Below are positions 51,701-57,200 of a DNA stretch of 64,000 nucleotides, in pieces (positions within the stretch are counted from its first letter, which is position 1; each line of letters begins with the position of its first letter). The position numbers and the translations under genes are program-made. Source of the stretch: Pyxidicoccus sp. MSG2 (GTDB lineage: Bacteria; Myxococcota; Myxococcia; Myxococcales; Myxococcaceae). The stretch lies in NCBI RefSeq assembly GCF_026626705.1, contig NZ_JAPNKC010000001.1:11742001-11806000 (forward strand). The letters run 5' to 3'. The notes under the pieces were generated by a model that saw only the letters and a list, made by a program, of their open reading frames with translations, made no database searches and was not told where the DNA came from.

Positions 51701-54292
51701 GAGGCCGCGGTCACCGGCGAGGAGAAGCTGTATCTGTCGCCGGAGGCCACCGCCGCCCTCCAGTCCTTCACGCGGAAGAACGGCATCACCCTCAACACGC
51801 TGGCTCAGGGCGCGTGGGCGCTGCTGCTCGCGCGGTACGCGGGTGAGGACGACGTGGTGTTCGGCGCCACCGTCTCCGGCAGGCCCGTGGACCTGCCCGA
51901 TGCGGAGTCGATGGTGGGTCTGTTCATCAACTCGCTGCCCGTGCGGGTGACGCTGCCCGGGCGGGAGTCGGTGGTCTCCTGGCTCCAGAGGCTCCAGGCG
52001 CGGCAATTGGAGATGCGCCAGTACGAGCACAGCCCGCTGGTGCAGGTGAAGGGCTGGAGCGACGTACCGCGCGGTCTGCCGCTCTTCGACAGCATGCTCA
52101 TCTTCGAGAACTACCCGCTCGACACCTCGCTGGGGAAGCGCGTCCCGGGGATGGAAGTCCGGGACGTGGAGAGCCAGGAGCAGGGCAACTATCCGCTCAT
52201 CGCCTACGTGGTGCCGGGCGACCGGCTGCGGCTGATTCTTGCCTACGCGCCCGCGCTTTTCGGCACGGGCACGGTGGCGGGACTGCTGGAGCACTGGCGG
52301 ACCCTGATGGAGGGGCTGGCTTCCGGAGTCCAGCGGCTCGGCGACGTGCCGATGCTGCATGAGGAGGAGCGGCGACGCATGCTCGATGCGGGGCACGGGC
52401 CCCGGGCCGCCTTCGACTCGGAGGCCAGCCTCGCGGCGCTCTTCGACGCCCAGGCGTCGCGCACGCCGGACGCGGTGGCCCTGATGGCGGGGGACGCGAA
52501 GGTGACGTACCGGGAGCTGGCGGCCCGTGCGGAGGGCCTTGCGCGCACGCTGCGAAATCAGGGCGTGGGAGCGGAGTCGCGCGTGGCGCTGTGCGCGGAC
52601 CGCTCGGTGGAGATGGTGGCGGGCGTGCTGGCCGTGCTGAAGGCGGGCGCGGCCTGGGTCCCGCTGGATCCCGCGTATCCGCGTGAGCGGCTGGCGTGGA
52701 TGGTGGAGGAGAGCCGCCCGGCGGTGCTGCTCGCGCGGCGTCACCTGGCGGACCGGCTGCCTCCCCACGATGGAATCCCCGTGCTCTGGCTCGAGGATGG
52801 CAAGGCCGAAGCGGGGGAGCCGTTGCCTCCGACGGTGGGGGGCGACGCGCTCGCGTACGTCATCTTCACCTCCGGCTCCACGGGTCGGCCCAAGGGGGTC
52901 ATGGCCACGCACCGCGCGACGCTCAACCGCTTCGCGTGGATGTGGCGCACCGTCCCGTTCGAGCCGGGCGAGGTCTGCACCGTGAAGACGGCGCTGAGCT
53001 TCGTTGACTCGGTGTGGGAGGTGCTCGGGCCCCTGCTGGCCGGCGTGCCCGCGATGCTCCTGTCCGACGACACGGTGAAGGATCCGGCGCGGCTGGTGGA
53101 AACGATGGAGCAGGGCCGGGTGACGCGGCTGGTGCTCGTCCCGTCGTTGCTGCGGGCCCTGCTGGAGGTGCCGGACATGGGACGCCGGCTGGCGTCGCTG
53201 CGCACCTGGGTGACGAGCGGTGAGCGACTGCCGGAGGACCTGGCGGCGCGCTTCCGCGAGCGGCTGCCGCACGCGCGGCTGCTCAACCTCTACGGCTCCT
53301 CGGAAGTGGCGGCGGACGCGACTGCGGGTGAGGTCGGCGAGGGCCCGGTGTCCATCGGCCGGCCCATCGACAACCTGCGCGCGTACGTCCTGGACGAGGC
53401 GCTGCGCCCGGTACCTTCGGGCGTGCGCGGTGAGCTGTACGTGGCGGGCCCCGGCGTGGCGCGTGGCTACCTGGGCCGGCCGGATGCGACGGCGGAACGC
53501 TTCCTGCCGGACGCGCTCGGAGCCACGGCTGGCGCACGGATGTACCGCACGGGAGACGTGGCCCGGTGGATGCCTGACGGCCGGCTGGAGTACCTGGGCC
53601 GGGCGGATGACCAGGTGAAGGTGCGCGGCGCTCGCGTGGAGCCCGGAGAGGTGGAAGCGGTGCTGGCACAGCACGCGGCGGCGGCGCGCGTCGCCGTCGT
53701 GGCGCATGAGGCCTCACCCGGTGAGGCGCGACTGGTGGCCTGGGTCGTCCTGAAGCCGGGACAGACGCTTGACGCCGCGGCCCTGCGCACGTTCCTGAAG
53801 GAGCGGCTGCCGGACTACATGGTGCCGTCCGCCTTCGAGGCGCTGGAGTCGCTGCCGCTGACGCCGAGCGGGAAGGTGGACCGGCGCTCCCTCCGTGCGC
53901 GCGCGGCCCCCACGGGCAACGCCGCGGAGTACGTGGCCCCCGCGACGCCGGAGGAGCTGGCGCTGGCGGGCATCTGGACGGAGCTGCTCGGCCGGACGCG
54001 CATCGGCGCCCGGGATGACTTCTTCGCGCTGGGGGGCCACTCGCTGATGGCCGCGCAGATTGTCTCGCGGGTGCGCGAGGCGCTGGGCGTGGAGCTGCCA
54101 CTGACAGCGGTGTTCGAGTCGCCGACCCTCTCCGGGTTGGCGGATGTGGTGTCGCGCATGGCGGGCTCGATGAAGCAGCTCGCGGATGCGCCGATTGCCC
54201 GGGTGTCGAGAGAGCTGGACCCGTCCGCGCTGGAGCAGTTGTCGGACGAGGAACTGGACGCGCTGCTGGACGCGACCGACGTGGAGAGCTGA
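39713..54292 (+). CDS. Hybrid PKS-NRPS NRPS-2: KS-AT-ACP-C*-A*[LLM]-C-A-PCP-E-C-A-PCP
   Basis: A 4859-residue hybrid. The PKS module has KS (Cys184 in TACSTG, His320, His360), AT (Ser627 in GHSYGEY; HAFH at 723-726, malonyl-type) and carrier Ser 954. There is no KR, DH or ER, so the beta-keto group should remain. A C domain (1016-1463) with HHIASDT at 1149 and a degenerate A domain (1480-2243) that holds an oxygenase follow, with no carrier. Next come C (HHIASDG at 2402), A5 (2877) with D-A-L-T-I-A-G-V-C, perhaps aromatic, carrier Ser 3262 in GGDS, and an epimerase (3446). The last module has C (HHLVMDG at 3917), A6 (4385) with V-D-W-V-V-S-L-A-D, a beta-alanine-type code, and carrier Ser 4777. 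The frame is open further upstream, but the ATG at 39713 is just before the KS and overlaps NRPS-1 by eight bases. The tail is acidic. Confidence 0.95.
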   Translation: MAEVDDMQAEDTGNDIAIIGMAGRFPGANDLRDFWRNLREGVESISFWSEEETERSPLIPEELWKHPRFIRAGGILEGADRFDHGFFDIPLREAQWMDPQQRLFLQSAWAALEDAAYDPARYKGRISLYAGAGSTGHLLSLLSEARKDGGAGLDLATSGPESLAMKASFKLQLRGESVAVYTACSTGLVAIHMACQSLLTRQSDIALAGAVRIASPQRTGYLHQEGLIFSPDGHCRAFDHRAGGTVAGNGVGVVVLKPLADALRDGDHIHAVIKASAVNNDGQQKVGYTAPSIEGQTEVIADALAYAGLGGDDIDYIEAHGTGTSLGDPIEIAALTRAFRKTTERRGDVAIGSLKTNLGHLDAAAGVAGLIKVVLSLKHGELPPSLHFERPNPEIDFAKSPFFVNTTLKPWPRGESPRRAGVSSFGIGGTNAHVVVEEAPLVESGTKSSRPLHVVTLSARTPSALEAMAKDLASHVEATPGLALEDVAFTRNLGRHVFEHRRAVVAADGAELAERLRKNAAVEAGRNRRVAFLFPGQGAQAVGMGRELHAAEPGFRKDVDAALARLEPSLAAEVRALVLPVSGQEEAAARKLTDPRVALPALFIVEHALARLWMSWGIKPHALLGHSYGEYAAACVAGVLSPEDGLRLAVVRGALMARMPPGAMLAVGLEEAELLPLLTEGLALAAVNGPGRCVVSGPVEAITRLETMLSGRGVGVVRLPAAHAFHSSAVEPLMPDLARAVSSLRLKAPEVPYVSSLTGTWIRPEEATDPTYWARQMRQPVRFATGLEVLIGDGCSVLLEVGPGTDLTSLCRPRAREEKSLVAVPSLRRRPAEGDYRGLLQSLGDLWSAGVEVAWEKFHGAEKRRRVPLPTYPFEEKPCRLESQPVQLLAQAVPAPKSQSAIAVMAESLSAAALPVPPTSAGEIQQRVMDIWRERLGAVDIGPDDDFLELGGNSLMAAQMLTRLRETFAVQLPLSALFEAPTVAGISRRIEAMLQQALPATGAGAPEVMVRIDRGGELPLSVVQERVWRMEQLDPGNPSLNMPLAVRLKGPLDVEVLERSVNEVIRRHEMLRATYTVEAGRVRQRFTAEVRIQVPVVDLRGHAGDREAEAMRLALEEAVLPFSLEHGPIVRARLLRLADAEHLMLLTVHHIASDTLSMVAFFRETAVNYQSFREGRPAPLPELAVQYVDAAAWERRSLAGGSLAAQDAYWREVLAELPPLLELASDRPRGTNSRLRGARFPVTFSRELSAALYAFSHREGVTPFMTLLAALSSLLVRYSGREDIVVGTPVGNRARGELEPLIGFVAHAMALRTDVSGDPSFRELVARARDVTIGASSHQDVPFEHLLPIVASGRDPGRSRLCDAALVLHAHVTTAAPSLPGIEMELVEVPGTPAQFGATLGELTLLLNESAEGTFHGFIEYATELYDESRILVLAGHLQTLLGAVLADPELRVSRLPLATQEERSLPVRSVEQSTAPGLLARLAARVERTPDAVAISAGPRRLTWRELAARARGLSARLRREGVGPEVPVALRLEPSVEAVIALWGVLEAGGACLPVSRGEVLELTSLLPARGPRLLLVARLSDASSLPAGVSAVVVDGEAVEEGAARTVPSEQLAFIVPAPAAMGGQGRVMLTHRNVAHLLASLDARVGAGEGEVWLAAGGPASDPAGLDLLWALARGMRVVLPPERLAARFAVLGRKPDTRRQLDFSLSYFANDEDSLGEEKYELLIEGAKFADTHGFSAIWTPERRFHSFGGLYPQPSVIGGALAMLTRNLRIRAGSVVLPLHDPIEVAEQWSVVDNLSRGRVGISFATGWHANDFSLSPDTYARRREVLIERLEEVRRLWRGGTVKRRNGAGNEVELALRPKPKQAELPVWLTSTGNPETFRKAGEVGAGILTNVLGLGSSLDELATKVALYRETYRKAGHGPGRGQVTLMLHTFLGQDMEEVRAAVREPLKQYFRSSVDVFANLVSSLGSNIDVRGLTPEDMEVMLNQGVEHYLKDGGLFGTVEHCEAIVERVRSLDVDEIACLVDYGVALEPTMSSLRLLDVLKNRSQVQPLPEEALLAEGDAGMGDLLELVRGEGITALRCAPSQARALAELPGAQGALEGVRLWVLGGESRAAQETKVSAISASARSVELESSVLGAAWPSHSEAPVYLRDASGAPVPLGVVGELALGGAAIPRGFWNDAEATRAKLIPMPGGSAEDRLFLTGQRARFRNAGEVEVVTPSRAAKPRRQSKPRDTVAAPPAPVSDVPAATATPVVRVSRDQPLPLSFPQQRIWALSQLDPDGIAYNNTVTLRLDGVVVVSLLETALNELVRRHEVLRTTFALAEGGAQQVIVPSMPLRLEEREARGATLEEREAEGLRLALSEARRPFDLVHGPVMRAVLIRIGDAASVLHLTIHHIASDGWSSGVLFRELVALYESLAAGRPSPLPALPVQYADYAVWQRGWLNGPGMEAQLAYWKKQLAGAQVLELPTDRPRPVRWSGRGGRLQVAVARPLMDSLWTVGRREGATPFMVLTAALQTLLHRYSGQDDIIVGTSAAGRNRPEIEGLIGCFLNTLAIRGDFSGAPTFVELLRRVKVASIGAYAHQEIPFERLVDELRVPRDPSRMPLVQAMLTFHNTPPVEVRTPGLGVKMMDLDIGATKVDLSLELRETTDGLTGALEFAADLFDPETVKLLWERFVRLLEGIAVDPSQRVAELPLLSGDERRRMLVEWNDTHQPFPEDARVHDLFEAQAASTPDAVAVVAEGQRLTYAELDARANQLAHHLRSVGVGPEVRVGLCAERSSELVVGLLGVLKAGGAFVPLDPAYPNARLTYMMRDAGLSVVVTQEHLADELPAGNELLVSVDTEWGHIGRNPTESPRSGVLSGGLAYVIYTSGSTGTPKGVLVPHQGLCNTVRAVIRAHGVGPGKRVLQAAALGFDASVLEVLSTLVAGAELHLAPRDSLLPGAPLREVLESRGITTVTLTPSSLSQLEPEGLPALETVISAGEACSPELARRWTSRRRLLNGYGPTEATVCATVSTELDAERPDIGRPIANMRAYVLDGWGQPVPPGVPGELYLGGTGVARGYLGRPELTAERFVPDALSGESGARLYRTGDRVLYRLDGRLEYVGRTDHQVKVRGFRIELGEVEAALRQYPGVSDAVASVREEPPGTKRLVGYLVADASALDVTALRAFLKERLPEHMVPAAFVSLDALPLSPAGKVDRAALPASDTARVGPGKAFVEPETDAEKTLAALWAQVLGVERVGLHDNFFELGGDSILGIQIVSRAKAAGLALEPAMLFEKQTLVELAAAAGAAKAGTAEQGVVEGPVPLTPMQRIFFDDWALPEPHHYNLAAVLEVRRPVDAAVLEKALGALVAHHDALRLRFTRTPEGWSQSNAPVPEAVTLRRVDLSSVPEEEQGTALEVVGARVHRSLDLNEGLLLRAVLFERGAGRTARLLLVVHHLAVDGVSLRPLLEDLETAYTQLERGTPVSLPAKTTSFKSWAERLVEYARSESLARDLSLWKATGDVPSLPVDLSGGEDTAGSEELLTVTLGETETRALLAEAPMAYRARVDEVLLAAVAKAISGWTGGHKVRLELEGHGREALFADVDLSRTVGWFTSTFPLEVELPEGGSHGDVLRALRDARRRLPANGIGHGLLRYLREDTAEALRTAPRAEVGFNYLGQLDAAARGSERFALTEEPSGPWHGTGGRRPHRIEVNAVVSEGRLKVTWAYSANVHQRATIQTVANRFLDALRELVEGRSSPDAARRSPGDFPLARLTPASLERLLRQYPDVEDLYPLTSLQQGMLFHAALAAPGSGVFHEQLAWTARGQVNLPALRRAYAEVIARNAVLRTSFVHEGLPEPLQVVHAKAELPWTEHDLRGVPGDEQRTRMEAMVREDRARGFKLSHAPLTRMDVVRLGEEEYRFLWSHHHLVMDGWSVGIMLQQVFACYEALTSGREPALPRPPTWRDYMAWLQRQDLSRAEAFWRKELAGFTSPTPLPAARPVAPGVEAAVTGEEKLYLSPEATAALQSFTRKNGITLNTLAQGAWALLLARYAGEDDVVFGATVSGRPVDLPDAESMVGLFINSLPVRVTLPGRESVVSWLQRLQARQLEMRQYEHSPLVQVKGWSDVPRGLPLFDSMLIFENYPLDTSLGKRVPGMEVRDVESQEQGNYPLIAYVVPGDRLRLILAYAPALFGTGTVAGLLEHWRTLMEGLASGVQRLGDVPMLHEEERRRMLDAGHGPRAAFDSEASLAALFDAQASRTPDAVALMAGDAKVTYRELAARAEGLARTLRNQGVGAESRVALCADRSVEMVAGVLAVLKAGAAWVPLDPAYPRERLAWMVEESRPAVLLARRHLADRLPPHDGIPVLWLEDGKAEAGEPLPPTVGGDALAYVIFTSGSTGRPKGVMATHRATLNRFAWMWRTVPFEPGEVCTVKTALSFVDSVWEVLGPLLAGVPAMLLSDDTVKDPARLVETMEQGRVTRLVLVPSLLRALLEVPDMGRRLASLRTWVTSGERLPEDLAARFRERLPHARLLNLYGSSEVAADATAGEVGEGPVSIGRPIDNLRAYVLDEALRPVPSGVRGELYVAGPGVARGYLGRPDATAERFLPDALGATAGARMYRTGDVARWMPDGRLEYLGRADDQVKVRGARVEPGEVEAVLAQHAAAARVAVVAHEASPGEARLVAWVVLKPGQTLDAAALRTFLKERLPDYMVPSAFEALESLPLTPSGKVDRRSLRARAAPTGNAAEYVAPATPEELALAGIWTELLGRTRIGARDDFFALGGHSLMAAQIVSRVREALGVELPLTAVFESPTLSGLADVVSRMAGSMKQLADAPIARVSRELDPSALEQLSDEELDALLDATDVES
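42758..44101 (+). other. Divergent condensation domain C* of NRPS-2
   Basis: Residues 1016-1463 of NRPS-2 have the overall C fold (LSVVQERVWRMEQLDP, TVHHIASDT, NRARGELEPLIGF, SSHQDVPFEHLL). The motif ends Asp-Thr where Asp-Gly is nearly invariant, while both histidines and the Asp are kept. It sits between the PKS carrier and an A domain that cannot adenylate and has no carrier, so there is no acceptor for it to use. It is likely non-catalytic or a structural platform; this is inference. Confidence 0.65.
44150..46441 (+). other. Degenerate adenylation domain A* carrying a luciferase-like monooxygenase
   Basis: Residues about 1480-2243 of NRPS-2 align with an A domain, but the ATP-binding loop (normally YTSGSTG-PKG) reads IVPAPAAMGGQGRV near residue 1618. 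The NxYGPTE motif has become SSVLGAAWPS, YRTGD has become FLTGQ (the nucleotide-binding Asp is lost), and the final hinge and catalytic-lysine subdomain (GRVD..., NGKVDR) is missing. No carrier follows; the next C domain begins directly. Within it, residues 1704-2050 (44822-45862) are an apparently intact luciferase-like monooxygenase (FSLSYFANDED, AKFADTHGFSAIWTPERR, AGSVVLPLHDPIEVAEQW, GRVGISFATGWHANDF). The oxygenase has been kept while adenylation decayed. Confidence 0.85.
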
Positions 54293-54297
54293 GTCCC

Positions 54298-57200
54298 ATG
54301 GGTAACGAGACGGAGAAGAAGCCCACGCTCACGCGCGAGGAGAAGCTCGCCCTCCTCGCGAAGCGGCTGGAGAAGAAGCCGCGCCCGGCCCTGCCGCTGA
54401 CGTTCTCCCAGCAGCGCATGTGGTTCCTGGAGCAGCTCTCGCCAGGGCTCCCGGCCTACAACCTCCCCATGGTGGTGGAGCTGTCCGGCCGCCTGGACGC
54501 GCCGTCCCTGGAGAAGAGCTTCCAGGAGGTGGCGCGGCGACACGAGTCGCTCCGCACGCGCTTCGGCGAGGTCTCCGGGACGCCGGTGCAGCTCGTGGAG
54601 GCGCAGGTCCGCATCCCCTTCACAGTGGAGGACGCCCCCGAGGACGGGAGCGAGGCCGCGGTGCGTCGGCGCATCCAGCGCGAGATGGAGGTGCCGTTCG
54701 ACCTGGCGAAGGGACCGCTCGCGCGCGTGGTGCTCCTGCGGATGACGCCGGAGCGGCACGTGCTGCTGGTGGTGCTGCACCACATCATCTCCGACGGCTG
54801 GTCCATGGGCGTGCTCACCCACGAGGTGGTGGCGCTCTACGGCTCCTTCGTGGCGGAGCGGCCGTCCCCACTGCCGGAGCTGACGCTCCAGTACGCGGAC
54901 TACGCGGCGTGGCAGCGAGGGAAGCTGCGCGGCGAGTCGCTGGACGCGCACGTCGAGTTCTGGCGCAAGCGCCTGGAGGGCGCGCCGCACGAGCTGGAGC
55001 TGCCCACCGACCGCCCCCGCCGCACGGCGACGGGACGCGCGGAACAGCGCAAGGCGATGTTGCCCGCGCGCCTCGCGGAGCGACTGGAGGGCTTCGCGCG
55101 AGGTGAGGGCGCGACGCTCTTCATGGCGGTGCTGGCGGGGTTGCAGGCGCTGCTGTCCCGGTACAGCGGGCAGAAGGACCTGCTCATCGGCGCGCCCTAC
55201 GCCAACCGCGACCGGAGGGAAACAGAGGGGCTGATTGGCCTCTTCTTCGAGCCGCTGGTGCTGCGCGGGGACCTCTCCGGCCGTCCGGGCTTCCGTGAGC
55301 TGGTACGCCGTGCCCGCGCGGGCACGGTGGAGGCCTTCGCGCACCCGCACGTCCCGTTCGAGCCGCTGCTGAAGGCCCTGAACGTGGAACGCGACCTGAC
55401 GCGGGCCCCGATGTTCCAGGTGCTCTTCGGGCAGCTCGATGCGCTTCCCCAGGTGCGCGAAGTCCCAGGGCTTCGCGTTCGGGTGCTCGATGCGGACGTG
55501 GCGAGCACGGAGCTGGACCTCACGCTGATGATGGCGCGAGGGCCCGAGGGCATCGCGCTCGCGGCCACCTACAACGCCGACCTGTACGACGCGGCCACCA
55601 TCGAAGGGCTGCTGGGCCACCTGGAGGTGTTGCTCGACGCGGCCGTGGAGTCGCCGGATCGCGCGGTGGAAGCGCTGCCGCTGTTGAAGGCGGAGGAGCG
55701 GCGCCGGCTGCTGGTGGACTGGAACGGGGCGCACGAGGACCTGCCCCGCGACACGAACCTTCACGCGCTGTTCGAGGCGCAGGTCGCGAGGACGCCGGAC
55801 GCTCCGGCCATCATGGCGGGCAGCACGTCCGTCACGTACCGCGAGCTGGAGGCGCGAGCGAACGCGCTGGCGCGTGAGCTCCGGCGGTTGGGCGTGGGCC
55901 TGGAGACGCGGGTCGCCGTGTGCGTGGAGCGCTCGGTGGAGCTGATGGCGTCGCTGCTCGGTGTGCTGAAGGCGGGCGGCGCCTACGTGCCGTTGGATCC
56001 GGAGTACCCGGCGGAGCGACTGGCCTTCATGCTGGAGGACAGTGGCGCGCGCGTGGTGGTGGCGCGCGGCACCTTCCGCGAGAAGCTGGGCGACGCGCCG
56101 GGACGCGTCTGGGTGGACGTGGATGCGCTGGCGGTCGTGAGCGACGGGCCCGTCACGGGAGTCTCGGTCCCTCCCGAGGCCGCGGCGTACGTGCTCTACA
56201 CGTCGGGCTCGACGGGGCAACCGAAGGGCGTGGTGGTGCAGCACCGCTCGCTGGTGAACTTCACCCGCGCGGCGTGGCGGGCCTTCCCGGTGGAGCCGGG
56301 AGACCGCGTGCTCCAGTTCGCCTCCATCAGCTGGGACACCAGCGCGGAGGAAATCTATCCGTGCCTCACGCGCGGCGGCACGCTGGTGCTGCGCACGCCG
56401 GAGATGCTCGACGTCCCGGATGCCTTCCTCGCGAAGGTGGAAGCGTCGGGCGTGACGCAGCTCAACCTGCCCACGGCTTTCTGGCACGAAGTCACGGCCA
56501 GCCTGGACGCGGGCAGGGCTCGGCTCCCCGCGGGCCTCAAGTGGGTGGTCATCGGCGGCGAGCGCGCCGTGCCCGAGCGCGTGGCGCAGTGGCGCCGTCG
56601 TGTGGGTGGCGCGGTGCCGCTGTTCAACACCTACGGCCTCACGGAGGTGACGGCGGTGGCCACGTCGGTGGACCTGGCGCGGCAGTCCGGGCCGGAGGAG
56701 TCCGGGCGGGAAGTCGCCATTGGCAGGCCACTGACGAACGTGCGGGTGTACGCCCTGGACGGTGAGCTGGAGCCGGTGCCTCCAGGCGTCGTGGGCGAGC
56801 TGTTCATCGGCGGCGAGGGCCTGGCGCGTGGCTACCTCGGCCGCACGGAGCTGACGGCGGAGCGCTTCGTGCCCGACCCCTTCGGGAGCGGCGCGCGGCT
56901 GTACCGCACGGGCGACAAGGCGCGCTGGAGGCGGGACGGGACGCTGGAGTACCTCGGGCGTGGGGACGCGCAGGTCAAGATTCGCGGTCACCGCATCGAG
57001 CCGGGCGAGGTGGAGGCGGCGCTGCGCGGACAGCCGGGCGTGCGCGAGGCCCTGGTCGCGGTGCGTGAGGACCTCGCCGGCGACAGGCGACTGGTGGCGT
57101 ACGTGGTGCCCGAAGAGGGCAGGGCGCTGGAGGGAAGCGAGGTCCGAGCCGGCCTGGAGCAACGGCTCCCGCGCTTCCTGGTGCCGCAGGCGGTGGTGGT

